NCBI GenBank assembly: GCA_032358165.1
Contig: JAALGY010000032.1
Coordinates: 3,844,001 to 3,908,000 of the forward strand
Source: Diplosphaera chodatii
Taxonomy: Eukaryota > Chlorophyta > Trebouxiophyceae > Prasiolales > Stichococcaceae
Reading direction: 5' to 3'
DNA: 64,000 nt
Under the pieces are notes generated by a model. The model was not told the origin of the DNA. It ran no database searches and saw only the letters and a list, made by a program, of their open reading frames with translations. Made by a program: the position numbers and the translations under genes. Of this stretch, positions 47,701-60,400 are shown in pieces (positions within the stretch are counted from its first letter, which is position 1; each line of letters begins with the position of its first letter).

Positions 47701-50373
47701 CAGGTGGGCAGCGCTGCGGGCTTCGGCTGCCACACACAGGATGTGCTGGAAGTGTGCAGGCTTCAGGCGTGTGGCTGAGGTGCAGACAGGCTGCAGGGTT
47801 GAGCTGTGGCAGGTTGCCAGCTGTTGATGTATATGCGCAGCACGCAGCATTCATACAGCACCTCCGCATGGGCACATTTCGTGGATTGATCGTCAACTGC
47901 TGAGGGACCGCAGCGTCTCTGCTTTGCCATGGCGCTCCCCACCTTCGAGTGACACATGCCGAGGTGGGGTCGCCAGCATTGTAGTAGAAGCGCCCGTCGC
48001 TCAGCAGTGGGTTTACTACAGTGCATAGGCAGGGCTCACGGCGCTCATGCCTGCATCAAACTCAAACCCTCCTGAAGTCCTGTGGTACTACTGCCTTTCC
48101 CGGCAGCTCATATGTGCTGTGCTGCACCTGCTGCAGACAGCCAAGGTGCTGCCGTGCGGGCACCTGTTCCATGCGAGCTGCCTGCGCGACTGGCTGCAGA
48201 CGGCCGGACAGGTGAGCCTGTGCATCCCGCAGGCTGCTTGCCTCAACTACAGGCTCAGCTGAGGGTGCTGTGTGTTACAGTTGATAGCAGGTCTGACTCG
48301 CCCTTTTCCTGCTGCAGGCCAACTTCACATGCCCCATCTGCCGGACCTCGCTGTTCGCTGCACGAGCCGCCGGTCAACCAAAGTGCATCCCAGACAGCGC
48401 CACCAGTAGCAGGGACAGCAATGGCACAGGCAGCGGCAGCCTCAGCAGCGGTGTAGGTGACGAGGCACCTTTGCAGCTGCTGGCGCACGCCAGCGCTCCC
48501 CGGCCTCCCCCCTCGTTGCCAGCCGAGGCTGCAACGGCATGCAGACTGATGCAGCCGCTTCAGGACGCAGGCGGGTTATCTGCTGCAGCAGATCAGCCTG
48601 CTGCAGATGATAGTGGGATGCTGGAAGCAAGCGGCAGCGGCGCAGTGACAGGCAGCCAGCAGTCAGCATGTGACACCAGAATCGACAGGCGAGCAGCCGG
48701 CAGGACAGCAGCACCGGTGGCGGCGGCGGCGGGGTCAGGGGCTTCGGATCAGCCCCGGCTGCCGCCGCCGCCGCCGCCGCCGCCGCTGCAGCTGCCGCTG
48801 CGCAGGTCGCTGGACCAGCTGCTGCCAACGGGCGCGCTGGCGTCGCAGGCGCAGGAGCTGTCGTCGGCAGCGGCGGCGCGGGCAGAGGCCGCGCTGCGCA
48901 ACTTCGCGGCCCGGCTGGCGGCTGGCCGCACCTCAGCAGCGCAGCAGGTGACACCTGAAAGCTGGCCAATCGCTTATGGTGGCGAGATGTGCTGAGGAAC
49001 TTGGCAGTGAGACCCTCAGAATTGATATTGGTGAGACCAGCACACCAGCTGCCACCTGCGTTTCACCCCGGCCGCTGGTCTGCTGCTTCATCAAGGCGAT
49101 TTGAAGGAAGCTGTTCCCTGTTGTGATGATTCTGTTGCACAGCAACAGCCCGTAATCTGTTGTAAATGGCTGGTGATCTGCCACTCGGCACACCATGGCG
49201 AAAGCACAGGGCCCATCACCCGATAAGGTAGCTGAAGGCTACAGCACAGCGTACATCCACTGGCATGGCCTTGCAACACAGCGCATCACTTTGCCGCTAC
49301 AGGCGGAGCGCATCTCCGCGCAGCTGCGGCAGCAGCTGTCAGCGGCGATGTCGGCGGCGGGGGACGCCCTGGTCGACGGCGACAATGCCAACGGCGCCGC
49401 CGAGCCCGAGGTGCACCCTGGGAGACAGCTGTTCACTGCATATGCACAGAGAAGTTGCATGTGTGTGCGGTTGCTCTACATCCTTCCATACTTCGTGTAT
49501 CGTCTTAGGCGGACACTTTCGATGTAGCTCTTCAGCATCTGCTTGTGCTGCTGGGTGGGTGCCTTTCTGCGTGCATGCAGCTATCAATACTGTGGACGGC
49601 TGGCCATCCAAGCACACCAGCACTTGCTGCTCAACACCAGCCGCTACCCCTTGCTTGGCCGTTGCAGCCTCACATTGAATAGTCACGCAGCAGCCATCCT
49701 GTACCACGCTGCCTTTCGACCCATCTAGTTGTGCTTGCACCCTGCCCAGGGGTTTTACAGCTGTACGTCACCCTTGGCAGAAGATGTTGTAAGCGTGTCC
49801 TAGCAGGGTGCAGTGTCTGGGATCACTTTGTGTGTAACCCCATGGGCATGCATACATGTGCAGGTGACCGACAGCGGGGCGCTGGCGACGCGGCTGCTGG
49901 ACGCGGTGCTGAACGCCGGGCTGGGCGTCTCCGAGTTCGACGAGATGCTGAGCGACGAGATCGCGAGCGTGGCCTCTGAGGACGACCTCAGCGCCTCAGG
50001 TGTGTGTTCGCATTCCTTGTCTTCATCTGTTTAGCCTTTAGCAGAGAAGCCAATGAAATGGGGCTGCCCAATCGGCCTACTTGGAACATCGCATCACATC
50101 ACATCACATCCCTGCAATCATACATCAGAGTTGTTTTTGTAGAGTTTGCAAGTCCGTGCTGTCAGTATAGTGCCGCAGAGATGCCTCACGCAACTAAAAA
50201 CTCTGTGCATCTCCCACAACCGCGCAGGCGGCAGCCTCAGCGACTACCAGGTGCAACTGGAGGAGCTGCGGTCGCTGCTGTGGGGGCAGGCGCTGCAGTT
50301 CGTGGGCGGCGGCAGCCCGCGCCGCAGGGGGGGCGGCGGCGGCGCCGGCGGCAGTCCCACCACCGCCAGCTGA
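44720..50373 (+). CDS. ER membrane RING-H2 ubiquitin ligase, RIN2/gp78 type
   Basis: Homologue of Arabidopsis RIN2/RIN3 and animal AMFR (gp78), ER-bound E3 ligases. The N-terminal half is multi-TM: VSALTAVLSWTAFSAAGLVY, LLGFALANFLLSIYALWACV, ALERLVRHVMIKAVFMSAVV, YMKCFVGLARDRCQ (the plant proteins have LARDR here), LALLCLIVSYDLSWVVRI, LGQLFLWLHDTALIFIEAGQ, HALTLAHLAHIWARAGLSFS and LDLILFMDIRALLAGLRRRL. The RING follows in three exons: EQCAICRDGMQ, then TAKVLPCGHLFHASCLRDWL, then ANFTCPICRTSLFAARA. All eight zinc ligands are present (C3H2C3). The tail is Ala/Gln-rich with eight consecutive prolines (48762-48785) and helical segments, and ends in a Gly/Arg-rich stretch at 50373. No CUE domain can be claimed. 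The first exon with the start codon is missing from this model, so 44720 is only the first recognisable exon. Confidence 0.88.
48762..48785 (+). repeat. (CCG)8 polyproline tract
   Basis: Eight CCG codons in a row in the RING ligase tail. The second copy of the gene has a shorter run at about 58821-58838, so this tract changes length. Confidence 0.9.
50092..50110 (+). repeat. CATCA pentanucleotide repeat
   Basis: Just under four units of CATCA lie inside an intron of the RING ligase. The repeat is absent from the corresponding intron of the second copy. Confidence 0.85.
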
Positions 50374-50779
50374 TGCGATGCGCAGCCTCTCAATGGCTTC
50401 GGCTGTCAAGACGGCAGCTGATGTGGCAGCGCTGCAGTTTTGGGCGGCGTAACAAAGTACCGCTTCAAAACTTGGGTTGCTATGGCGCTTGGTTTCCAGG
50501 TTGCGATGGCTCAACGTCAGGCATGGAGGCGAGTCATTTGGGTAGTTGTGCCCATGACTGGAGCGTATCAGCTGTGCCACTTTTCTTTTCTGATGGCTGC
50601 TAAAGAATGTGCAGCCCTGTGGGAGGGTGCATGAGCTTTCTAAAACTGGCGGCATTGATCTGTCATTCTTAGCGTTGCTTATACAATGCTGGCGGGTGAG
50701 CCACATCAGCAACATGGTTGGCCAACGCGTTGCCAACAGCCGACATGTGACACATGCATGGCTCGTCCCATTGTTTCTC

Positions 50780-53300
50780 CTAGATCAGCAGCGCCCACCA
50801 GAAAGGGTTCAAGTTCTCCAGCCCAATCATGGCTGCCCGCACAGCCATCTCTGCTGTACCATACTCCTGCGCAATTCTGGTAACCTCGCTGTCGATGGTG
50901 GCCCGCTGCGCCTGTATCTGTGCAAACATAGATGCACCTGCAAGCAGCATGCGAAGTATTTTACACCCCAACAGCCTTCTGATGCTGCCTCGCCCCATGT
51001 CGAGCATCGCATCATCTGCTTGAAACCGACAGCTTGCGGCGCAACAAATGGCACACCTCGACTGTGGATATGTGTGCAGTCTGATCGACAGAGGGGATCA
51101 TGTGATATTGTGTTATCAACACCTCACACCCGATGGCAAGCACAGAGCCTTCCTAATGATGCTGATCTGGGATGCATTGCTGACACTTGCTGGAGTTTGA
51201 TTGGAGGTTACCCTAAACCCTTACCAGTATTTGCTATCAATCATTCCATGATTGCACATGCACTGAGCTTCAATCGTATCATGTGAGGCCCACCTGTGAA
51301 CCCCACAACGACCTTGTCTACGTAGAACACAGGTGTGGCAGCTGCCGCCAGTGTGAGACGCAGTGGTGCAGCGAGTGGCACTGGAACGCCTTGCAGCCAG
51401 AGGTCCCAGAAGTGCTGCGACGCCACATCAGGCAGCACTGTTGCCACGAAGGCAAGCAGCACCAAGGAGCTCAGGCGGCTGATCGTTGATACAGCGTTCC
51501 GGAGTACTTGAAACTCCGAACGGGGTACCTGCAGCAGGCCTGGCAGAGTTGCTGTGTGGCTTGCAAACCATGTGTGACAAACTCGGCTGGGTTTGCAAGT
51601 GTCAAACACCATTTTTGGACTCTGCAGAGCACTGTGCTTCACAAACATCAACATGAGCATAGTTGAAGCAAACATGTATACAGCACAGTGACATATGATG
51701 ATGGATCTGGCACCTGGCTCAGCAGGCCAGCGCCTGCCAGCTGCGTCAACAGCGGCTGCAATCGCCAGTTGAACATCTGCTGAGCTGCAGCAAGGTAGAC
51801 TGTTGACGCGCCTGCTTCCGCCCAGAACAACCCGCTCGACAGGATGCCACCTTGAGCGCCTGCCTACAAAGTGCAATGGACGGTGGCAATTGAGAAATAT
51901 ACTCTTAACAGTGTTTCTGTGTGCCTAAGACGCTCTGCCAGCAATTGCAACTTGGCTTCCAAGCACTGCATCAAAATGTGGTATGGACGGCAATAGACTG
52001 CCCATCACGGTTCTGCACGCTACAGTAGGTGGGACATCGCACCATCTCTGCAACAGCCTCATATGACAGTGCAAAGCTCATTTCATCCTCTGCGTCCTGC
52101 TTGAGCTTGTTGAGCTCCTTCTCGATCCTCACCACCGCCTTGCCGAAGCTTGGCTGCAGAGGTCAGAACACCGTCCAGTTATTGCTGGAAGTAGCATGAT
52201 GCCACACTACGTCAGTAATGAATGTAAGCTATGCCATGCGTGGTTGCAGGTTTATCTGTTGGTCACTTCCATCGACCTGGTGAGATGTGAACTATCTCTG
52301 CCTTGCATTGCAGAGCTAAGGTCGAACTGTTCACCGGAGCGAGTGGTGGGTCTGCTGTGCTGCTTTCAGGCACTTGCTCAGCACTTCCGCCAGCAACTGT
52401 ACCCTGCATTGTGCAGAATAAAGTTTAACTGCTGACCTGCGGATTCACGGATCTTGTGCTTGCACTGTTTGTGGCATGGAACACCATTATCGTATGCCGA
52501 TGATATTGGGTCTAAGCTTGCTCAGCCAACCATGAATGCAGCATAGCACACCAGACTCGCTGGCAGCACTGGCGTTGCTGCCATTCAGCCTGGCACAGTG
52601 TATGATAAAAAAGAGGAGCTGGCATGTGCCCCAGGAGGAAAGGATGACTGACAGTGGCACCTGTTGCTGGCTGCTGGCACTCGCCCCATCCTCAGCCTGC
52701 TCCAGCTGCTTGCGCAGCTGCAAGGCGATGCAACAACCTGACATCAGCAAGCTGTGGCACAGCTTCGCTTGCACCTGAGCAAACTGCCTCAACTGCTGGC
52801 ATGGCAATGCTTCCTGGGCACTTTGTCTGGTAGAGTAGCTCGACATCTCTTGACTGCTGCCAGGACTGCCATGCACAGAACAGCATTGAAAGCCAAGGGC
52901 TACCTCTGTGCACGCACCTCAACTGTCACGCACCTGTGCGAGGTAATCCTGCGGGGTGACGGGGCCGCTGCCCATGTCCTGCGGAAGGACAAGATGGGAA
53001 GGTGATCTCCTTCAGCATGATGTAGGCAACCGGTGTGGCTGCTGTGTCGTTTGCAACAATGTTGCATGTGCAAGCCTGATTGTTTTGCAGGCTGCTGAAA
53101 CCTCTTGAAAAGGGACGGCAGCTACTGTTTCTGCTGGCAGCTGTCAAATGATACGATCGCAATTAAGCTTGTGCTGCTACCTGAAAGTACGACACTAACA
53201 TTGCCTCGGTGAGCATAGTGCTTGCCGCCAAGCGCATCCTGCTTGGACCCTCCGGCTCCTGGCTGTACTGCTGCACATACTCCTACATGAGCGCCTTTGA
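50780..53300 (-). CDS. Unassigned two-TM protein, 3' part of a multi-exon gene
   Basis: Splice-consistent exons, in transcript order: about 53175-53288 (EYVQQYSQEPEGPSRMRLAA and STMLTEAMLVSYFQ), 52930-52974 (MGSGPVTPQDYLAQ), 52663-52722 (LRKQLEQAEDGASASSQQ), then 52047-52152 (SFGKAVVRIEKELNKLKQDA). These are followed by a GGILSSGLFWAEAGASTVYL segment at 51728-51868, a large exon at 51291-51525 and a last exon at 50780-50920 ending NPFWWALLI. The large exon has hydrophobic helices LVLLAFVATVLPDVA and PLRLTLAAAATPVFYVDKVV, and the last exon is amphipathic. The whole looks like a membrane protein with a coiled-coil stem, perhaps of plastid or mitochondrion. I do not recognise the family. Upstream exons toward 54.1 kb probably exist (a strong gtaagt donor near 53852), but their frames conflict. 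Confidence 0.6.
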
Positions 53301-54240
53301 CACGCATCAGCTCCCAAACACTCAGGTTTGCAAGTTCAAGAGTGGCTCGACTGCATGATGAATGTCGATATTGGTACTGTCATGCGCACACAGCCAGCTG
53401 CGCTGCAAAGGGGACGTCCCGTCGCTCAACGCCCCATCAGGTTAGATGGATCACCTGCAAAGTGCTTGACGATGACCGGAGGAAAGCTGCTGCTCTCGTC
53501 TGCACACTCTGGTATGCTGCCTGTGGCCTGCTTACGGCGTACAAGGTACTCTGATGAAGCACGCGCAGCGAGGCCCTGCCAAACGCTGCGGTGCTGCGCA
53601 AGGCATCCATTCTCGTCCGGTTCCCTATGCACAATCACAACGAAGCACGTAAAGGGACGAAGCAGCTGGCGTAGCTGTACATGGTAGCACTCCCACGACC
53701 GGAGTATCCACGAGTCAGCAATGACATACAACCATCTGCTCGACCACGAACACAGCAAAACCTCCACGACGTGCGCACAGAACATCCGCGTTTGTGCGTG
53801 CAACGGAGGTGCATCTGCTCCAGATATTCAGTGCTTCACCACTTACTGTGCTGCTGTACAAGCGGGGGTATGAGTTCCTGCAAGCATCCTTCGTTCATCA
53901 CTGCCACACACGCCTTTTCGAAGATCCCAAGGAGCGTGGGTGCAAACCGCCCTCTAATTTCCCCGACTGTTTGTCGAATGCAAGCTGAAGCTCCACGCCC
54001 AAAGCGGTGCCGTGCACGCGCGACCGTTCGAACGTTGAACTTACCCCGTCAACTAGCCATCGATACCGGGACCGGAAGCACGTCTCATAGATAGATGAGC
54101 ACGGTGGGTATTCTTGCTTTTGTTGGCTGCATTATTTGACGATGAAGGGCTGTCCAATGCACCTTGTGGCCTCTGCGCCGGTCGTACGATGTCAGCGGCC
54201 ACCACTTGCACTGGTTGGCAGGCTGCAGTGCTTCAGAGCA

Positions 54241-54586
54241 TTAAACGCCCTCGTTCCGCCAGTAATCCCGCCGTGCGGGTCGTCGTGGGTCCTCAAGCTC
54301 GATGGCACTCAGTCCAAGACGACTTCTGCTGCATTCCGCCTGCAATTGTAGGCCTGATAGCTGCGTTGCTGGGCAGTAGGTCCTGAAGCTGATTGAGGCA
54401 TCCCCTACATCCTGCTGCCTTGCTTCACACCTGGCGTGCATCGATGCCTTGGTACCGTGCCATCCGGGTAGACCGACCAAGCAAACATGCGAGAGGAGAG
54501 GTCGTCAAGCCGCATACAGACCAGGTCATCAGAGACCTTGAACAGAGCGAGATGCAATCAGCAATTGCAAGGTCAACGGATGCCAT
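54241..54586 (-). CDS. Small two-exon protein of 84 residues
   Basis: Exon 1 (54586-54431, ATG start) ends GIDARQ at donor CAG|gtgtga. Exon 2 (54339-54241) follows acceptor ttgcag in phase 0 and ends DYWRNEGV. Exon 1 has four cysteines and a weakly hydrophobic segment (LMTWSVCGLTTSPLACLLG). Exon 2 is basic and acidic (LEDPRRPARRDYW). Clean splice sites, matching phase and a plausible tail support a real gene. I recognise no family. The size and Cys content would suit a small organelle protein, which is only inference. An in-frame ATG nine codons upstream (54613) is an alternative start. Confidence 0.5.
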
Positions 54587-54828
54587 TGTTAACCTAAGAA
54601 GCCTGCGCTGCAAGACATTGCATGCAGCAGTTCAAATGCAGCCCTCCACACAGCATTATTGAACTGGTCAAACAGCAACACGTGCTGCAAGCATCAAAAC
54701 AGGACCGGGATATGAGTCTCACAGGTTTCAGCAGCGGTCATGCACGGATGTTGCGTCGTTCATGCAAATCCTGGGTTGCTCAAAGATCCTGAGTGCACGT
54801 TGCATCTTCTCTGAGCCGCTGCCTCGAT

Positions 54829-55227
54829 TTAATCGTGAGCGGCAAGCTTGATGATGATGTACAGGAACACGGTGGCCACGAAGGCAACGTACGTGTGCAA
54901 GAAGCTGGTGATGAACCACTGCACTTGCACACCCCGAGTTAGAATGCATGCGTTAAACTGTTACATAGTAGCCCTAATGCACCAAGCGCTTCTACGCGAT
55001 ATCCGCTTGGACAGTAGCCTGCGCACCCATATCTTCTTTGCTGGGTTGAATGGACGACTTGGCCAGCTGTCCCCGGGATCGCGGAACAGGTAATGCACGC
55101 CGTCCAGCTCGTCCTCTGTTCGATCTCTGTTGAACATGCGAGTGCGGTAAGAAAGGCTGTTTTGAACAAGTCTAGGGTCCGGCAGTGGACGCATGGCAGC
55201 AGATAGCACGGCGGCTAAGGAGTCCAT
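54829..55227 (-). CDS. Small tail-anchored protein of 96 residues
   Basis: Exon 1 (55227-55027) begins MDSLAAVLSAAMRPLPDPRL, continues with TRMFNRDRTEDELDGVHYLF, and ends PSRPFNPAKKIW at donor TGG|gtgcgc. Exon 2 (54918-54829) follows acceptor tgcag in phase 0 and is a single C-terminal TM helix (ITSFLHTYVAFVATVFLYII) followed by KLAAHD and TAA. So there is a soluble N-terminal part with one anchoring helix at the very end. The family is not recognised. A basic KKI just before the helix suggests the N-terminus faces the cytosol or matrix side (inference). The GC-rich third positions are typical of the other real exons here. Confidence 0.6.
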
Positions 55228-57438
55228 GTGCTGCGCACTCCACGCATGGTAGCGAACGGATACGCCTGGGTCTCTCTGCAAATCAACGCTATGCAGGGCT
55301 CTGCGCTGGCTATCAAGGTGTGGACGAGCACCTGGGAGGTGTTGCAGGGGCCTTGGCGTCGCCATTCTGCACCGCTTCAGGGGCATGCCAGACTTGGCGC
55401 GTGTTTCCCGGTGTCTGGCGGAAGCGTGCCCACAAGGCTGCCTTGGCGCACCTCCTATGTACTGCAACTGACACAGGACATGCTGAAAACCCTTGGTTGG
55501 CCGGCAGCCTCTGCATCGACGATCTGTGCATGACCATCACTGACGTGTGCTTGGCCTGATAACCGGCAGAGCGCCTTGAGCTATCGTTTGCGTGGGAGTA
55601 GATGCGCCATCGTCTCACATTTAGGCATCAGGAAGTCATTTAGATTGCCAGCAACTTGGCTACGAGGCTACCTAGACAGAGCCCAGCACGTGTGCAAGAC
55701 AACAGGGTTCAGGTGACGGGTTAGGTAGTAGTAAATAAGCAGCTAGACGACCGTAACATGGCGGAGAGGTCACGGTGATGCACAACCAGACATTTACAGG
55801 GCTCAAGCCGACCAGTAGGTCCTACACTATAAAACAGGAAGTCTAAGCTCAGCTGCGCTGGCTGTTGCTGAAACAGTAAGTTGGCCTGCACTCTGATCGC
55901 TTCTGATAGCTCGTATCGCAGTCTGCTGCCGCAAGCACGGTTGCTGCTCACTATTTGCCAACGATCGTCAGTGTCTGATTGCTGTGCTGTTGACTGGGGC
56001 ATTATAACTCGTGCATCTAGGCACGGGCACACGATGGATCAACTGGAAGCAAGAGTCCAGCAAAGATCAAGACTTGGCGATCTATGCTGATTGCAATATG
56101 CAACAGAGGCCACACACCGTGTCAGAGGTGCGTTGCGTGTGGCGACACTGCTGCGTGGCATGTGACATCATCAGGCTGCAAGAGCTGTTATTGTGTGCCG
56201 CTCAAGCGGTCATGGTATGACGATACTTCTGTCAGTCAGCAAACGTTCAAGGTCTCTGCTGCAGCTGGAGGAACGGACGCTCAGGTTATTGTCGCTTGCG
56301 CTATGAGCAAGGGGCGTGCCCGTCCTAGAGAAGATCTAGTGAGGCATGCATGTGGTGAGTGGAATGCTGTTGATCTTTCCCCGCCCTCTCAGCTTCACAA
56401 GCATGAGGCACAATTGACTGGATCCTGTGATGCAGAACATCACGGCAAAGCCGTGTTGTGGTGGTTTCAATCTCGCCATGCTTCCGAACACCTCTTGGCT
56501 GGTCTGCGCGGTGACAGTACCTCTCATAGGTGCAGCATTGCCGGGTGCTATGTCACAAAACTTGCCAACAGGCTTTGCCGCACAGAAGCAGTCGCTCACC
56601 TGCTCATGACACATGCACAGTCAGGGTCGTTATGTTGCAGCCATGCAGCATCTGGCCATCGCGCGCAGAGCCAGCGGTGCAGGAAAGCCCGGCGCTCATT
56701 GCAGGTGTGGCATGAGAGACCTCTGGCTGCATGCGGATTGTGTGCTAAAGTGAAAGCGGTCTAGTTATGGCAAGCTGGCTTGCTGTAATGCAGTATACAG
56801 TACTGATGTGCCAACAGTACTCCAGTACCGTGGACTGAATCGTGATCATATCCAAACAGGGGTGTGCAGGAGTCAGCAGCATGGTATCCTCCTATAAGAC
56901 CAGCTTTCGCTGGTCTCTTCAGCCTACATCCATGCTGGTCATCCGAAGGACCATAGTGCTGCCCAGGTGCAGATATGCGTTACGCTCGAGCACCTCGAGT
57001 GGCAACAGGCTGCGAGTGGCGAGGAAGCCGAGCAGTTGATGTACAGTCAGTGGACTGCATTTAGAAGATTTGCCAGAGCAGATAGAAGGCTTAGGCCGAT
57101 GAAAGCGTCTGTGTGATATCTGGCAGTGACTGCTGGTGTGCTGTTGATTGCCTTTTGACTGGGTGTCCAGCAGAGCACTCAACTCCCGGCGCTGCTCTCA
57201 CAGGCAATAGCGGTTCCCCAATTGGCAGCCGCCTGATCGCGACTGTACATCCTACTGATTTGCCGTCGTGCTTGCTTGTGGTGCGGCCCATGACTGGACA
57301 ATGACTTCGATGGGCCCGCTGTGGCTGATGGTGAAGAAGCGCACTGGGCATGATGCATGGCTCCTGTGACACCTTATGGACATACATCGTCTTACATTGC
57401 CAGACGTCGACCCTTGACTTGACCCTGCACACCTGCAG
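55228..57438. other. Region without an assigned gene
   Basis: The longest plus-strand open frame is 56084-56764 (226 codons, Cys-rich start CNRGHTPCQRCVACGD). It has mixed codon use and no splice-site context, so I do not call it. Another frame at 56427-56609 reads LAMLPNTSWLVCAVTVPLIG, a possible membrane segment. No TM exons homologous to the 5' half of the RING ligase are present upstream of its second copy, so the duplication starts near 57.4 kb. Confidence 0.4.
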
Positions 57439-60400
57439 CTGGACCTGCTACTGTTCATGGACATCTGGGCGCTGGTGGCCGGGCTGCGTTGCAGCCTGCC
57501 AGCGTTCTTCCAGCACCGCACTGCGGTGCGGTTGCTGCGGGACGCCGACGTGGAGCCAGCTGCGCTGCAGGTTGGGCGCGAGCAGGGCGCCATCTGCCGC
57601 GACAGCATGCAGGTGCACATGCCCGCGAGCCTTGGCTGCCGTGAACAAAGCATGTCAGGAGTGCTGAAGGGAGCTGCAGACAGGCTGCAATGTTGACCTG
57701 TGGCAGGCTGCCAGTGTCGATTCGAGTGTGCTGCACACAGCATAACTTCAACATCCACTGAATAATGTTGCTCAGCGCCACAGAACACTGTGTTCTTTGC
57801 GTTGGTCCAAACTGAGCAGTGACATCCTGCATGCGACCCTAATCTTCACTTGGCCTTCATTCTCGGTTAGCACGCGTATTTTACAGCCATGGGTCACATG
57901 GTTAGCGTACTGCCGAGCTGGCGCAAACTGCACTTCTCATAAGAGATGTTTGGTACTGGTCGCCAGCTGCTGAGGGACCATATCATGTCTGCATCGCGAT
58001 GGCGCTCCCACTGCTACGTGAATGCCAAGTTGCGAGCGCCAGAGATGCAGCAAAACGTGGTGGCCCCCCAGCAGCGGTAAACAGTGCTTTCAGTACAGTA
58101 CATAGGCAGAGCATACGGTGCTCATGTATACATCGGAATGCACTTCCCTGCGTTTGTGCTGCCTTGCACTGACGTGTGCAGTGCTGCACCTGCTGCAGGC
58201 GGCCAAGGTGCTTCCGTGTGAGCACCGGTCCACGCAGGCTGCCTGCGCGACTGGCTGCAGACGGCTGGGCAGGTGAGCTGTTGCAATCCGCAGGCTGGTA
58301 GCTCGAACCTGAGGTGCAGCTGCGGGTGCTATATGTCACAGGGTGCAATTTCTAAGTGGTGCTGTGACTGCGTGGTGCCACAGGCAAACTTTACCTGTCC
58401 CATCTGCCGCACATCGCTGTTTGCCGCACGCGCTGCCGGCCTACTGAAGGGCATACCAGAGACTGCAGCCAGCAGCGATGGCAGGGACACTGGCAGCCTC
58501 AGCAGCGGCGCGGGTGCCGAAGCGCCTGTACGGCTGCTGCCGCATGACTGCCCTCCAGAGCCGTTACCATCCTTGCTGGCAGAGGCTTCAACAGTACCAT
58601 GCACAGCGATGCAGCCGCCTCAGCATGTACGCGGGGCATCTGCTGCTGTAGATCAGCCTGCGGCAGATGATGGTGGGCTGCCTGTAGCAAGCAGCAGCCG
58701 CGCTGCGGCAGTTACTCAGCAGGTTGTGTGTCACACCAGAAGTGACGTGGCAGCAGCCGACAGGATAGCAGCAACAGCGGCGGCGGCGGCGGGGTTGGGG
58801 GCTTCTCACCCGCCCCGGCTGCCGCCGCCGCCGCCGCTCCAGCTGCCGCTGCGCCGGTCACTGAATCAGCTGCTGCCACTGCCGGCGGGCGCGCTGGCGT
58901 CACACGCGCAGGAGCTGTCGTCGGCAGCGGCGGCGCGGGCCGAGGCCGCGCTGCGCAACTTCGCAGCCCGGCTGGCGGCCGGCCGCACCTCGGCAGCCCA
59001 GCAGGTGAGATCGGACCATCCGGCGACATGCCTGCAGTAACAAGGTGTGTTGAGGGATGCCGTCCTTAGCGGCCCCCAAGTGTTTTGGGGAAGCAGCACA
59101 CCAGCGGCTTCCAGTGTTTGCACCAGCTGCGAGTGGTCTAACCCTAAAACCCTAGACTGCAGCGCCCTCGATCTTAGGGAAGCCAATCTCCTCGTTCGAC
59201 GAGCTTGGTCCCAAGTCAAAACACAGTCGCAGTGAAGTGATCAATTGCCATTCAGCATACCTAGGTGACTCTGTTGCGCAGGGCCAACAGCCCGTTGGGC
59301 AGATCAGAAGCCTGCTGTGCAGCGTACACCCCTGCTTATGGACTTGCAATAGGTGGCATGCATCACACTTGCAGGCGGAGCGCATCTCGGCGCAGCTGCG
59401 GCAGCAGCTGTCGGCGGCAATGGCAGCGGCGAGCGAGGCACTGGTCGATGGTGACAATGCCAACGGCGCCGCCGAGCCCGAGGTCTGCCCTGGGAGACAG
59501 CCCTTTCAGCATAGGCGCAGTCGCATACTCGGTGCATGCAAGATATGCTGGTGTCCTCATGTTATGTCTGCTGTGTGGGAGGTCCAACACCTAACGTCCC
59601 TTTCAGTGTGCTCGTGATGTTGGGGGTGGTGCTTGTCTGTGTGCGCAGGGCCATCAGCACATGGACTGCATGCGATCCGCGCACCCCCCCACTTGCACTC
59701 ACCTTGCTTCACTGTCGCATGCTCTGAAGGGCGCAGCTTCACACCAGTGTCCATCGTCCTGCTGCATGGCAGACCAGCTGCAGTTGCACCTGGGCTTGGT
59801 CATCCAGACGCGCGCCTCCAGCACGGGGCGCCTTTTACCTGTTCACAGTTCGTAATCCCGCTGTGGCATGCATGCATGCATGCATGCATAGGTGACTGAC
59901 AGCGGGGAGCTGGCGACGCGGCTGCTGGACGCGGTGCTGAATGCCGGGCTGGGCATCTCGGAGTTCGACAAGATGCTGAGCGACGAGATCGCGAGCGCGG
60001 CCTCCGAGGACGACCTCAGCGCCTCAGGTACAGATGTTGTGGTCTTGGCCTGAAAGGGCTCCTTCATGGTGCATCAGGCTGCCAGACTGCCGTCATGCGG
60101 TCGGTCAGTCGCACCAGCAAATTCCGCCTGCTGCAGACGTGCTGGCCCCTTTCAGCTGATGTGCAATCTGCCAGCTGCTGAAAAGCTGCGGCAAAGCCCT
60201 GCTACACTTGGGTCAGATGGCATGCTGATCGCGAGGAGCCAGTCCCTACGTAACACCACAACAGAACTTTCTTACGGGACGCCTGCCTCTCACTATATTC
60301 GAAAGAACGCACTGATCGCTCACAGGCGGCAGCCTCAGCGACTACCAGGTGCAGCTGGAGGAGCTCCGGGCGCTGCTGTGGGGGCAGGCGCTGCAGTTTG

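Larger units (their letters stand above)
47524..50373 (+). repeat. Source copy of a direct segmental duplication
   Basis: The 3' half of the RING ligase, introns included, reappears in the same orientation at 57439-60477. In the exon ending at AGCAGCGCAGCAG|gtga (around 48839-48953) I counted about 7 mismatches in 114 bp against the second copy. Exons are well conserved. Introns can be aligned in patches, for example around 47780-47850 and 48000-48050. Confidence 0.9.

Noticed and set aside
49880..50373. CUE or other ubiquitin-binding domain in the RING ligase tail
   Set aside because: The ATRLLDAVLNAGLG and EFDEMLSDEIAS helices are suggestive, but the conserved CUE signature (MFP and LL) is absent.
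56084..56764. Plus-strand open frame of 226 codons with a Cys-rich start, considered as a zinc-finger gene
   Set aside because: Cysteine and histidine spacing fits no known finger, codon use differs from real exons here, and no splice-linked neighbours exist.
59140..59160. Two telomere-like units (CCCTAAAACCCTAG)
   Set aside because: Two units occur easily by chance and in plant promoters as telo-boxes; there is no longer array.
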